A stretch of DNA of 23,517 nt from an uncultured Oscillospiraceae bacterium. Lineage in GTDB: Bacteria > Bacillota > Clostridia > Oscillospirales > Ruminococcaceae. Position 1 is the first letter of the stretch; every line of letters starts with the position of its first letter. Below, piece by piece: positions 1 to 8,343 of the stretch. The translations under genes were made by a program, and so were the position numbers. The notes below the pieces were generated by a model, which saw only the letters and a program-made list of their open reading frames with translations, was not told where the DNA came from and ran no database searches. The DNA lies in assembly GCA_910587335.1 (NCBI GenBank), contig CAJUMG010000013.1:1-23517 (forward strand). The letters run 5' to 3'.

Positions 1-93
1 ATAGCTGAAAACAGCTATTATACTGGATTTTAATGGCCGCCCTACGGGCAAGGCCAATTATACCACGACGCGCTTTGCGCTTGTGGTGTAATA
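1..93. repeat. 93-bp direct repeat, copy 1 (cut by window edge)
   Basis: This stretch recurs at 215-307 with an offset of 214 bp and a single difference (A at 56, G at 270). It is built from three dyads. ATAGCTG-AAAA-CAGCTAT lies at 1-18. GGCC-GCCC-tac-GGGC-aa-GGCC lies at 35-55. A larger cruciform at 58-92 has outer arms pairing TTATACCAC with GTGGTGTAA and an inner GCGC-TTT-GCGC. No open reading frame is supported. The left boundary is unknown because the copy begins at base 1. Confidence 0.85.
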
Positions 94-214
94 ACCTCAC
101 GGCCTATGCGGAAATCAAAGATTTCCGATGCCTGAGAGAACATTTATGCATGTGCTTGGGCGCTTTGCGCCTTACGCGAAAAAAGTAAGGGCCTTACGGC
201 CCGATCACGCTATA
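94..214. repeat. Spacer between the repeat copies, made of short hairpins
   Basis: At least three short dyads follow one another here. CGGAAATC-aaa-GATTTCCG is at 109-127, GGCGC-ttt-GCGCC at 159-171 and GGGCC-ttac-GGCCC at 189-202. The GCGCTTTGCGC core at 160-170 is the same as the inner hairpin of the 93-bp repeats (70-80 and 284-294), so the spacer draws on the same family of mini-palindromes. No gene is visible. Confidence 0.7.
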
Positions 215-320
215 ATAGCTGAAAACAGCTATTATACTGGATTTTAATGGCCGCCCTACGGGCAAGGCCGATTATACCACGACGCGCTTTGCGCTTGTGG
301 TGTAATAGCTGAAAACAGCT
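215..320. repeat. 93-bp direct repeat, copy 2, plus start of a third unit
   Basis: Bases 215-307 match 1-93 except for one transition. In this copy the first dyad extends to a perfect 11-bp stem (211-221 with 226-236, loop AAAA). At 305-320 the first 16 bases of the unit (ATAGCTGAAAACAGCT) begin again and then diverge. The region therefore holds two full units and a truncated third, like an intergenic repeat that expanded in tandem. The function is unknown. Confidence 0.8.
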
Positions 321-335
321 TATTCTATGATTTGC

Positions 336-432
336 AGGGTCCTTTTTCCATCTTTAAGGGAAAAAGGGACCGATTGTAGCCGGTCATACAGTGGCCGGAA
401 AATCTGCGGAAATGCGGTCACCAAGGGACCCT
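336..432 (+). other. Structured leader upstream of gdpP
   Basis: GGTCC-TTTTTCC at 338-349 can pair with GGGAAAAAGGGACC at 358-371, with one bulge. AGGGTCC at 336-342 can instead pair with GGACCCT at 426-432, so two mutually exclusive folds are possible. No run of U follows the first hairpin, so it is not a standard terminator. No riboswitch family was recognised, and I see no convincing promoter between here and gdpP. Regulation is inference only. Confidence 0.4.
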
Positions 433-485
433 CCGCAAAAGATGACAGATACTTTTGACTGGATTTTTACAAAAGGAGCAGCAGT

Positions 486-2474
486 ATGGAGAAAAAATAT
501 TGGTGGCTCAGACCTGTTTTGACGGCGCCATTGGCTCTTGGCGCGTTATTGACCCTCTTATCCGCCTTTGTCAACATCTATCTGTTTTATCTGGAGGCGC
601 TGCTGCTCATCTGTGTAACGATGTATGTGCTGTTCAAGCTGCGGGGCTTTCAGCAGGACATGTACGCTTTTTTATCCTATCTCAGCGACAATCTGACCCT
701 GACCCGCCGGGAGAGCTTGGAGAACATTCCTTTTCCCATTTTGGTAGCGGACAAAGATGGTGGGATTGTTTGGTATAACCGCAGGTGCAAGGATGATGTG
801 CTACAGGGAGAGGATCTGTTCGGCGCACCGGTTTCGGACATTGTAGCTGGGGCGGATCCGGCGGACCCGAGCCGGGTGCAAGGCAATGGGATTCGGTATA
901 AAAACAAGCTATACACGGTACATGTAAGCGCCGTTGTGTCGCAGGAGGGCGCGCCGGTAAGCGTATATTTTTTAATCGACGACACGACCTTGAAAAAATA
1001 TATGTTTGAGTACAAGGAATCCCGTCCGTCGGTGGGAATTGTGGTCATTGACAACTATCAGGAGATTATGCAGGACGCAAAGGAGAGCGAAAAAGCCCAG
1101 ACCATTGGCCAGCTGGAGACGATTATTGAAAATTACATGGCCCAGGGGAACTGTCTACTGCGGCGGCTGGACCGGGACCGCTTTTTGATCGTGGCCGAGG
1201 AACGGCAGCTGCGCAAGATGATCGAGCGGCGGTTTGACATTCTGGATCAGGTCCGGCAGGTCTCTTTAAGCGACAATGTGCCGTCGACCCTGTCCATTGG
1301 TATTGGCCAAGGGGCAGCCAGCTTGCAGGAAAGCGAAAAAATGGCCCGGCAGGCGCTGGAGATGGCGCTGGGCCGCGGCGGCGACCAGGTGGCGATTAAG
1401 TCCGGCAGCAGCTTTGCCTTTTACGGCGGCACCTCTAAGGGGGTGGAGAAGCGGACCAAGGTCAAAACCCGGATTATGGCTTCGGCCATTGCGGAGTTGA
1501 TCGGCACCGCGGAAAACGTATTGATCATGGGACATCAGTTTGCCGATTTGGACTGTTTAGGTTCCGCTGTGGGCATGTATCGGGCGGTCAGGCAGATGGG
1601 CAAGCCGGCGTCGATTGTTTTAAACCGGCGAAAAAATTTGGCGGCCCCTTTATATGATCTTCTGGAAAAAAACGGGTATACAGACGCGTTTGTCGAGCCG
1701 GAATTTGCCATGGATTTAATCGGAAAGAAAACGCTTTTGATTGTGGTGGACACCCATCTGCCGCATATCTTGGAATCCCGGGAGGTATACGGCGCCTGCA
1801 AGACGGTCATTGTCATCGACCATCACCGCAAGATGGTAGGGCATATTGACAACGCGGTGATCTTCTACCATGAGCCGTACGCTTCCTCCGCCTCGGAAAT
1901 GGTTACGGAGCTGGCGCAATATTTCGGCGATCATGTAAAGATCGGCAAGCTGGAGGCGGAGGCTCTTTTGTCCGGCATTATGTTGGACACCAAGAATTTT
2001 GTGATGAAAACCGGGGTGCGGACCTTTGAGGCGGCAGCCTATCTGCGCAAGCAGGGTGCGGATACCATAGAGGTCAGAGGGCTTTTTTCCAACTCGATGG
2101 ACAGCTATCAGAAAAAAACCCGGCTGGTATCCTCGGCGGAGATTTACCGGGGTTGCGCTGTTGCCGGCGGAGAGTATACCGAGGACATCAAGCTGATTGC
2201 GCCACAGGCGGCGGATGAGCTTTTGAGCATCAATGATGTGACGGCGTCGTTTGTTTTATATGAGTACGATGGAGGTGTATCCTTCTCGGCCCGGAGCATG
2301 GGGGCGATGAACGTTCAGGTGATTATGGAGGCGCTGGGCGGCGGCGGACACATGACCATGGCGGGCGCGCAGATGAAGAATGTGGACATGGAAACGGCCC
2401 GGCAGAAGCTGTTCTCGGCGATTGACCAGTATCTCGAGCAGCGGCCCAAGGAAAAAACGGGACAGAAGTCGTAA
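486..2474 (+). CDS. gdpP: Cyclic-di-AMP phosphodiesterase GdpP (DHH/DHHA1 family)
   Basis: A 662-residue membrane-anchored phosphodiesterase of the GdpP/YybT family, which hydrolyses c-di-AMP to pApA. Two membrane helices lie at about residues 12-52, followed by a PAS-like region (about 75-170) and a degenerate GGDEF-like region (about 175-305). The DHH domain has H350, D354 and D356 in GHQFADLD, D422 in VVDTH, and D445-H446-H447 in IDHHR. The C-terminal DHHA1 domain carries GGGGH at 618-622. All expected metal-binding residues are present, so the enzyme should be active. AAAAGGAG at 471-478 lies 7 nt before the ATG and fixes the start. It leads the gdpP-rplI-dnaB order common in Firmicutes; rplI begins 35 nt downstream. 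Length is normal for the family. Confidence 0.95.
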   Translation: MEKKYWWLRPVLTAPLALGALLTLLSAFVNIYLFYLEALLLICVTMYVLFKLRGFQQDMYAFLSYLSDNLTLTRRESLENIPFPILVADKDGGIVWYNRRCKDDVLQGEDLFGAPVSDIVAGADPADPSRVQGNGIRYKNKLYTVHVSAVVSQEGAPVSVYFLIDDTTLKKYMFEYKESRPSVGIVVIDNYQEIMQDAKESEKAQTIGQLETIIENYMAQGNCLLRRLDRDRFLIVAEERQLRKMIERRFDILDQVRQVSLSDNVPSTLSIGIGQGAASLQESEKMARQALEMALGRGGDQVAIKSGSSFAFYGGTSKGVEKRTKVKTRIMASAIAELIGTAENVLIMGHQFADLDCLGSAVGMYRAVRQMGKPASIVLNRRKNLAAPLYDLLEKNGYTDAFVEPEFAMDLIGKKTLLIVVDTHLPHILESREVYGACKTVIVIDHHRKMVGHIDNAVIFYHEPYASSASEMVTELAQYFGDHVKIGKLEAEALLSGIMLDTKNFVMKTGVRTFEAAAYLRKQGADTIEVRGLFSNSMDSYQKKTRLVSSAEIYRGCAVAGGEYTEDIKLIAPQAADELLSINDVTASFVLYEYDGGVSFSARSMGAMNVQVIMEALGGGGHMTMAGAQMKNVDMETARQKLFSAIDQYLEQRPKEKTGQKS

Positions 2475-2509
2475 AAGATGTTTATTCTACAAGCAGGAGG
2501 AGAAGTGCT

Positions 2510-2956
2510 ATGAAGGTTATTTTACAGCAGGATGTGAAAGGCTCTGGGAAGAAAGGGCAGCTGATTCAGGTATCGGACGGATATGCCAGAAACTTTTTGC
2601 TGCCCAAGGGGCTGGCGATTGAGGCCACCGCGCAGGCGATGAACGATCTGAAAACCCGTGCGGCGGCGGCCCAGCACAAGGCCGATGTGGAAAAGGAAGC
2701 GGCGGTCCAGCTGGGGAAACAGATCGAGGGAAAAACGGTCAAACGCACCGCTAAGGCGGGAAGCGGCGGCCGGCTGTTCGGCGCGGTGACCACCAAGGAA
2801 ATTGCCGAGGATCTGCAAAAGCAGTTTGGGACAGCCATTGATAAAAAGAAGATCACGCTAGAAAGCGAGATCAAAGCTTTTGGCACCTACAAGGCGGAGG
2901 TGCGGCTGCATCCGGAAGTGAAAGCGAATTTTTATGTGGCGATTAGCGAAGAATAG
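2510..2956 (+). CDS. rplI: 50S ribosomal protein L9
   Basis: 148 residues, the usual length of bacterial L9. The N-terminal rRNA-binding domain begins MKVILQQDVKGSGKKG and includes the family motif GYARNFLLPKGLA at about residues 24-36. A long charged connecting helix follows (about 40-75), then the C-terminal domain with GGRLFGAVTTKEIAEDL. It sits on the large subunit near the L1 stalk and helps frame maintenance. AGGAGG at 2495-2500 precedes the ATG by 9 nt. It is flanked by gdpP and dnaB, with an attenuator-like hairpin directly after its stop codon. Confidence 0.97.
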   Translation: MKVILQQDVKGSGKKGQLIQVSDGYARNFLLPKGLAIEATAQAMNDLKTRAAAAQHKADVEKEAAVQLGKQIEGKTVKRTAKAGSGGRLFGAVTTKEIAEDLQKQFGTAIDKKKITLESEIKAFGTYKAEVRLHPEVKANFYVAISEE

Positions 2957-2965
2957 TCAAGGAGG

Positions 2966-2996
2966 GACGGCTGCTTAAAAGGGCGGCTGTCTTTTT
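2966..2996 (+). terminator. Terminator/attenuator hairpin between rplI and dnaB
   Basis: GACGGCTGC (2966-2974) pairs with GCGGCTGTC (2983-2991) through a stem that includes G-U wobbles, followed by TTTTT at 2992-2996. It begins 9 nt after the rplI stop. dnaB has no obvious promoter of its own in the 80-nt gap, so partial termination that lowers dnaB relative to L9 is the likely role. This is inference. Confidence 0.6.
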
Positions 2997-3037
2997 CATC
3001 CCGCGGGAGGGAAAAACGTTACAGGAGGAATATGGGA

Positions 3038-4393
3038 ATGCCGCAGGACCTATCTTATACACAACCGCAGAATATACCGCTGCCCTTTAGCCTAGAGGCG
3101 GAACAGTCGGTGCTGGGAGCGGTATTGGTGGATTCCTCCTGTCTTTCTACCGTGATGGAGTACATCCGCCCCGAAGGCTTTTACGACAAGCGCCATCAGG
3201 GGATTTTTTCGGTGATGCTGCGCTTTTTTGGCGCGGGGCAGCCGATTGATTTTGTGACGGTACTGGATGGGGTAATTTCCGAGGAGATTTTCTCTTCGGA
3301 GGAGGACGCCAAGGTCTATCTGGCGCGGCTGGTAGAGGTGGTTCCCACCGTATCCAACGTAGAGGCGTATGCGCGGATTATCCAGGAAAAGCACTATCTG
3401 CGCAGTTTAATCGGAACGGCGCAGGGGATTATTGAAAACGCGAGGGACCCTCAAAATGAGGCGAAAAGTCTGCTGGATTCGGCGGAGCAGCAGATTTTTG
3501 AGATTCGGCAGGGACGGGAAAGCCGGGGATTACAGCGGATTGACGAGATTATCATCGACACCTACGACCGGCTGCAAAAGCTCTCCAGCTCGGATCGGGA
3601 ACAATATTTGGGCCTTCCCACCGGCTTTACCATGCTGGATCAGATTACGACAGGGCTGAACAAAACGGATTTGGTCTTTGTAGCGGCCCGTCCGGGCATG
3701 GGAAAAACCGCCTTTGCTTTGAACGTTGCCACCCATGTAGCCAAAAAGGGAAAAAAGGTGGCCATTTTCAATCTGGAGATGAGCAAGGACCAGCTGGCGG
3801 GGCGCATCCTTTCCGGAGAGGCGCGGATTCCCGGAAACGCTCTGCGGACCGGCAACCTTTCCGCTGACGACTGGAACCGGCTGGCAGAGGCGGCGGGGTA
3901 TCTGTCCCAGGCGGAAATTTACATTGACGACGCCACCGGTATTTCCCCAGGGGAGATTAAGGCGAGGCTGCGGCGGATGAAGGACGTGGATTTGGTCATC
4001 ATCGACTATTTGCAGCTGATGACCAGCGGCAGGCGGATTGACAACCGGGTACAGGAGGTTTCGGAGATGACCCGGGCACTGAAGGTGATGGCAAAGGAAT
4101 TGCAGGTGCCGGTTATGACCTTGTCGCAGCTATCCCGTGGGCCGGAAAGCCGAAGGGACAACCACCGGCCCATGCTATCCGACCTGCGTGAGTCCGGCTC
4201 TATTGAACAGGATGCCGACGCGGTTTGGTTTTTATATCGGGATGCTTACTACAACAAGGATTCGGACGAGCAAAACATTGCCGAATGCATTGTGGCAAAA
4301 AACCGTCATGGAGAGACAGACACGGTTAAGTTGGCCTGGGACGGCGCCTACACCCGCTTTGGAAATCTGGAGATGTACCGAAATGAAGAGTAA
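3038..4393 (+). CDS. dnaB: Replicative DNA helicase DnaB
   Basis: About 451 residues. The hexameric 5'-3' helicase unwinds DNA at the replication fork and recruits primase. The DnaB N-terminal domain (LPFSLEAEQSVLGAVL, about residues 15-115) is followed by a RecA-type motor with Walker A ARPGMGKT (Lys at about 223), the Walker B region DLVIIDYLQLM and the late motif ESGSIEQDADAVWFLYR. Two in-frame ATGs are 6 nt apart (3032 and 3038). AGGAGG at 3023-3028 is only 3 nt from the first but 9 nt from the second, so I chose 3038. The 3' end overlaps tilS by 11 nt, suggesting translational coupling. No intein is seen. Confidence 0.96.
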   Translation: MPQDLSYTQPQNIPLPFSLEAEQSVLGAVLVDSSCLSTVMEYIRPEGFYDKRHQGIFSVMLRFFGAGQPIDFVTVLDGVISEEIFSSEEDAKVYLARLVEVVPTVSNVEAYARIIQEKHYLRSLIGTAQGIIENARDPQNEAKSLLDSAEQQIFEIRQGRESRGLQRIDEIIIDTYDRLQKLSSSDREQYLGLPTGFTMLDQITTGLNKTDLVFVAARPGMGKTAFALNVATHVAKKGKKVAIFNLEMSKDQLAGRILSGEARIPGNALRTGNLSADDWNRLAEAAGYLSQAEIYIDDATGISPGEIKARLRRMKDVDLVIIDYLQLMTSGRRIDNRVQEVSEMTRALKVMAKELQVPVMTLSQLSRGPESRRDNHRPMLSDLRESGSIEQDADAVWFLYRDAYYNKDSDEQNIAECIVAKNRHGETDTVKLAWDGAYTRFGNLEMYRNEE

Positions 4394-5732
4394 GGCGCAA
4401 AAGGCACTGGAGCAATACGAGATGCTTCCTCGCGGCAGCCGGGTGACGGTGGCGCTATCCGGCGGGGCGGATTCGGCGGCGCTTTTGCACTTTCTTTGCA
4501 GTCTTCGGAAGGAGAGGCGGCTGGAGCTTACGGCCTGCCATGTCAACCATCTTTTGCGGGGAGAGGAAAGCGAGCGGGACGAAGCGTTTGTTCAGGATCT
4601 GTGTCGGGACTGGCAGGTCCCTTTACAGGTATTTCGGGAGGATGTGTCCGCCGGAGCGGCGGCGGCCGGGGAATCGGTGGAGCTGTTTGGCCGGCGGATA
4701 CGGTACGAACGGCTTTATAAGGCGGCAGAAGGCGGCTTGATCGCCACCGCCCATACGCTGAGCGACCGGGCGGAAACCACCTTCATCAATCTGTTGCGGG
4801 GAACGGGGCTAAAGGGGCTTTGCTCGATTCCGCCGGTACAGGGAAGGATCATTCGGCCGTTTATTTTCTGCACCCGGGAAGAGGTGGAGCTTTACTGCCG
4901 GGACAACGGGATTTCCTATGTGACCGACTCGACAAATCTCTGCGGTCTATACACCCGCAACCGGGTCCGGCAGAGGGTGATCCCCGCCTTGCGGGAGATA
5001 CAGCCCGCCTTTTACACGGTTTACAGCCGGATGCTGGAAAATTTGAGTCAGGACGAGGCGTATCTGGAAGGGCAGGCTGGGGAGCTTTTGCAAAGGGCGC
5101 AAGGCTCCCAGGGGCTAAAGGCGGAGGTTTTGGCCGGCCAGCATCCGGCGGTGTTGTTCCGGGTGCTACGGCAGTTTTTGGACCGGGAAGGGCTGCCCTG
5201 TGAGGAGGTCGGAATCAAAGGGATAGGGTGTCTTTTACAAACGGGAGCCGGACGGGTGCAGCTGCAAAAGAGCTGCTGGATTGGGTTGTCTGGCGGGTAT
5301 CTTACCGTATTTCGAGAGGAAAAAAAACTGATCATGGAGCCGTTGGAGGTACGTCCCGGCCCGCTGCCAGAAAATCCACTTGCGAAGGGACAGCTTTTGC
5401 TGGTAAATTATGAACAATTTACAAATTTACAGAAACTTGAATGTAACATCTTAAAAAAAACGATTGACTATGATAAAATATACGGTAGACTCTTTTTAAG
5501 ACAAAGAAAAGAAGGGGATTATTTTCGTTCGGCTCAGCGGGGTGTGGGAAAGCCATTGCGAAAGTGGTGGAACGAACAGAAGATCCCTCCCCAAAGGCGG
5601 GAGTGGGTTCCGATTTTGGCCGATGGGTGTTCGCCAGTCTGGGTTCGGGGATTGGGTGCAGACGAGAGGGTCTGTCCGACGGAAGCGACCGTTCGTTTTC
5701 TGGTGATAGACATAGAGGAGGAAGAGACATGA
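4383..5732 (+). CDS. tilS: tRNA(Ile)-lysidine synthase TilS
   Basis: 449 residues. It attaches lysine to C34 of the CAU-anticodon tRNA-Ile using ATP, switching it from Met to Ile decoding. The N-type ATP-pyrophosphatase P-loop is SGGADS at residues 26-31, followed by the family signature HVNHLLRGEESERDEAF (about 57-75). A C-terminal TilS domain carries FLRQRKEGDYF and LRKWWNEQKIP. The frame is open well upstream inside dnaB, but homology begins at MKSKAQ (4383), which overlaps the dnaB end by 11 nt, so that start was chosen. Its TGA overlaps the hpt ATG. The inter-domain stretch near 5400-5490 is much more AT-rich than the rest of the gene. Confidence 0.95.
   Translation: MKSKAQKALEQYEMLPRGSRVTVALSGGADSAALLHFLCSLRKERRLELTACHVNHLLRGEESERDEAFVQDLCRDWQVPLQVFREDVSAGAAAAGESVELFGRRIRYERLYKAAEGGLIATAHTLSDRAETTFINLLRGTGLKGLCSIPPVQGRIIRPFIFCTREEVELYCRDNGISYVTDSTNLCGLYTRNRVRQRVIPALREIQPAFYTVYSRMLENLSQDEAYLEGQAGELLQRAQGSQGLKAEVLAGQHPAVLFRVLRQFLDREGLPCEEVGIKGIGCLLQTGAGRVQLQKSCWIGLSGGYLTVFREEKKLIMEPLEVRPGPLPENPLAKGQLLLVNYEQFTNLQKLECNILKKTIDYDKIYGRLFLRQRKEGDYFRSAQRGVGKPLRKWWNEQKIPPQRREWVPILADGCSPVWVRGLGADERVCPTEATVRFLVIDIEEEET
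5464..5491 (+). promoter_or_regulatory. Possible internal promoter inside tilS
   Basis: TTGACT (5464-5469), a 16-nt spacer and TAGACT (5486-5491) lie in the AT-rich inter-domain part of tilS, about 240 nt upstream of hpt. The -35 matches consensus at 5 of 6 positions and the -10 at 4 of 6. It could give hpt-ftsH extra transcription independent of gdpP-dnaB. AT-rich DNA yields such matches by chance. Confidence 0.35.
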
Positions 5733-6268
5733 AAGAAGACATTCAATCGATTTTGTATTCGGAAGAACAATTGGCGGATAAGGTCCGGCAGCTTGGAAGG
5801 GAAATTTCGCGGGATTACGCGGGCAAAAATCCGCTTTTGGTCAGTGTGCTCAAGGGCTCGGTGGTTTTTATGAGCGATTTGATGCGGGCGATTGACATCC
5901 CTTGCCAGATTGATTTTATGATGGTTTCCAGCTATGGCTCCGGGGTAAAAACCACAGGTGTGGTTAAAATAATGAAGGATTTGGATACCCCTTTGGAAGG
6001 GCGCGACCTGATTATTGTAGAGGATATTCTCGACAGCGGAAAAACGCTGCATTATTTGAAGGGGATGCTTTTAGACCGGCATCCCAAAAGCATTCGTATT
6101 GTCACGCTATTGGATAAGCCGGACCGGAGAGAGGCGCCGGTTGCGGCGGATTACAGCGGTTTTGTGGTACCGGATCAGTTCATTGTCGGATACGGTCTGG
6201 ACTATGCGGAAAAATACAGAAACCTGCCTTATATCGGCGTGTTAAAGCCGGAGATCTATACCAAATAG
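5729..6268 (+). CDS. hpt: Hypoxanthine phosphoribosyltransferase
   Basis: 179 residues, normal for bacterial HPRT. It converts hypoxanthine (and usually guanine) plus PRPP to IMP/GMP in purine salvage in the cytosol. Visible motifs are LKGSVVFMSDL (41-51), the flexible loop SSYGSG (67-72), the PRPP-binding loop VEDILDSGKT (97-106) and the C-terminal base-binding part VPDQFIVGYGLDYAEKYRNLPYIG. The ATG overlaps the tilS TGA (ATGA) and is preceded by GAGGAGGA at 5715-5722. The same frame is open further upstream inside tilS, but homology and the ribosome binding site place the start here. tilS-hpt-ftsH is a widely conserved Firmicutes cluster. Confidence 0.96.
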   Translation: MKEDIQSILYSEEQLADKVRQLGREISRDYAGKNPLLVSVLKGSVVFMSDLMRAIDIPCQIDFMMVSSYGSGVKTTGVVKIMKDLDTPLEGRDLIIVEDILDSGKTLHYLKGMLLDRHPKSIRIVTLLDKPDRREAPVAADYSGFVVPDQFIVGYGLDYAEKYRNLPYIGVLKPEIYTK

Positions 6269-6302
6269 CCCTTCTCAGCAAAAAGGACAAGGAGTGAAAC
6301 GT

Positions 6303-8255
6303 TTGAACAGAAAACCGTCCAGAGGAATAGGCGTTTATATTGTCATTTTGGCGATGCTGATGATGACAATCTATTTCGCCGTATCCATGATGTCGGACCA
6401 GGACCAGCCCAAGTATTACGAAATTATCTCCTATTTTGAAAAGGAGCAGGTACAGGAATTCACCTTGAATGTAAGCAGCGGCGAGATGAGCATGCGTATC
6501 CAAAACGACGCGGGCCAGACGGCGATGGTCAGTTACCGGGTGGCCAGTGTGAACATGTTTTATGAGGACACCAAGGAGCTTATCCAGACCTATAATAAAA
6601 ACCATCCGGACGCGGTGATGAAGACGGATTTTATCCGGCCGAAGGACGCGCCCTGGTGGTTAAGCATGCTGCCGTATCTTCTGCTCATCGGCGCGATGGT
6701 ATTTTTGTGGTTTATGATGATGCGCCAGGCAGGCGGCGGTGCGGGTAAAGCCATGAGCTTTGCCAAAGCAAAGGTGCGGACGGCGGAGGATGGCAAAAAG
6801 ACCACCTTTGCGGACGTGGCCGGTGCGGATGAAGAAAAGGCCGAACTGGTTGAAATCGTAGAATTTTTGAAAAATCCCAAAAAGTTTAACGAGCTGGGTG
6901 CGCGCATCCCCAAGGGCGTAATGTTAATGGGCCCTCCTGGAACGGGTAAGACGCTGCTTGCCCGGGCGGTGGCGGGAGAAGCGGGTGTGCCGTTTTTCTC
7001 CATCTCCGGTTCGGATTTTGTGGAAATGTTTGTGGGCGTGGGCGCATCTCGTGTGCGGGATCTGTTCGAGCAGGCGAAGAAAAACGCCCCCTCTATTGTG
7101 TTTATCGATGAAATCGACGCGGTGGGCCGCCACCGTGGCGCGGGCTTAGGCGGCGGTCATGACGAGCGGGAGCAGACCTTGAATCAGCTGCTGGTGGAGA
7201 TGGATGGCTTTGGAAATAATTCGGGGGTCATTATCCTGGCGGCGACCAACCGAATCGACATTCTGGACCCGGCGCTGCTGCGTCCCGGGCGGTTTGACCG
7301 GCAGATTGTAGTAGGGCGGCCGGACGTAGGCGGCCGGGAGGAGATTTTGAAGGTTCACACCCGCAACAAGCCCATTGGGCCGGATGTGGATTTATCGGTG
7401 ATTGCCAAGACGACGGTGGGATTTACCGGCGCGGACCTGGAAAATCTGATGAACGAGGCGGCGCTTTTGGCTGCCCGGCGCAACCGCAAGGCCATCACGA
7501 TGCAGGAGGTACAGGAGGCGACCATCAAGGTTGTGGCAGGACCGGAGAAAAAGTCCCACAAGGTTTCGGACAAGGACAAAAAGCTCACCGCCTATCACGA
7601 GGCGGGGCACGCGGTCTGCACCTATTACTGTCCGACCCAGGACCCGGTACACATGGTTTCCATCATTCCCCGGGGAATGGCGGGCGGATTTACCATGTCC
7701 TTGCCGGTTGAAGACAGCGGGTACGAGACCAAGCGGCATATGAACGAAAATCTGACCGTTCTGTTAGGCGGACGGATGGCGGAAAAGCTGGTGCTGGACG
7801 ATATTTCCACCGGCGCTTCTAACGATTTGGAGCGAGCTTCGAAAATTGCCCGGAGCATGGTCACCCGTTACGGCTTCAGCGAAAAGCTGGGTCCGGTGGT
7901 TTACGGCCAGGACGAAGGGGAAATCTTCCTGGGACGGGATATTTCCCAGAACCGGAATTATTCGGAGAATGTGGCTGCGGAAATCGATGTGGAGGTCCGC
8001 GAGCTGGTAGACAATGCATATGAGTCGGCCAAGGGAATTTTGACCGAACACATGGATCAGCTGCATTTGGTTGCGAAGTACGTTTACCATCACGAAAAGA
8101 TTGACGGGGATACGTTTAAAAAGATCATGACCGACCAGATGGAGTGGGATCCGGAGGATTTGGCCCCTCTGCCCGGTGAGGAACAGGAGCAGCCGGCGCA
8201 GGCTCCGCAGGAAGAAACGGAAGATACAGAAAATTCATCATCTGATCTGCTGTAA
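6303..8255 (+). CDS. ftsH: ATP-dependent zinc metalloprotease FtsH
   Basis: About 650 residues. A membrane-bound AAA+ protease that degrades misfolded membrane proteins and short-lived regulators. Transmembrane segments lie at about residues 8-28 and 117-139, flanking a small extracytoplasmic domain. The AAA module has Walker A GPPGTGKT (210-217), Walker B IVFIDEID and the second region of homology DPALLRPGRFDRQI. The protease domain has HEAGH (432-436) and the third zinc ligand D508 in ASNDLERA. The tail is Glu/Gln/Pro-rich. Start choice: TTG at 6303 has AAGGAG 8 nt upstream; a GTG at 6294 is in frame but overlaps that Shine-Dalgarno, so it is less likely. It is the last gene before a terminator. 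Confidence 0.96.
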   Translation: MNRKPSRGIGVYIVILAMLMMTIYFAVSMMSDQDQPKYYEIISYFEKEQVQEFTLNVSSGEMSMRIQNDAGQTAMVSYRVASVNMFYEDTKELIQTYNKNHPDAVMKTDFIRPKDAPWWLSMLPYLLLIGAMVFLWFMMMRQAGGGAGKAMSFAKAKVRTAEDGKKTTFADVAGADEEKAELVEIVEFLKNPKKFNELGARIPKGVMLMGPPGTGKTLLARAVAGEAGVPFFSISGSDFVEMFVGVGASRVRDLFEQAKKNAPSIVFIDEIDAVGRHRGAGLGGGHDEREQTLNQLLVEMDGFGNNSGVIILAATNRIDILDPALLRPGRFDRQIVVGRPDVGGREEILKVHTRNKPIGPDVDLSVIAKTTVGFTGADLENLMNEAALLAARRNRKAITMQEVQEATIKVVAGPEKKSHKVSDKDKKLTAYHEAGHAVCTYYCPTQDPVHMVSIIPRGMAGGFTMSLPVEDSGYETKRHMNENLTVLLGGRMAEKLVLDDISTGASNDLERASKIARSMVTRYGFSEKLGPVVYGQDEGEIFLGRDISQNRNYSENVAAEIDVEVRELVDNAYESAKGILTEHMDQLHLVAKYVYHHEKIDGDTFKKIMTDQMEWDPEDLAPLPGEEQEQPAQAPQEETEDTENSSSDLL

Positions 8256-8269
8256 TGAAAACACTTTGT

Positions 8270-8300
8270 ATTCTCCGGGACCATCCCGGAGAATCTTTTT
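8270..8300 (+). terminator. Rho-independent terminator after ftsH
   Basis: A perfect 11-bp stem, ATTCTCCGGGA (8270-8280) with TCCCGGAGAAT (8284-8294), loop CCA, followed by CTTTTT. It closes the gdpP-ftsH cluster and isolates the topoisomerase unit. Confidence 0.93.
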
Positions 8301-8343
8301 GTCTGTGGAAAAAGGGCGTTTACCGCGGGAAAAAAGATGTTCT

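Noticed and set aside
1..320. CRISPR array
   Set aside because: The repeat unit is 93 bp with only two copies, is itself made of hairpins, and has no regular unique spacers or cas genes nearby.
336..432. T-box or other known riboswitch before gdpP
   Set aside because: The T-box core AGGGTGGNACCGCG is absent and the gene is not amino-acid related; no other class could be matched.
4137..4382. Longer start for tilS inside dnaB
   Set aside because: The extra 82 residues are an out-of-frame reading of the conserved dnaB end and have no TilS homology.
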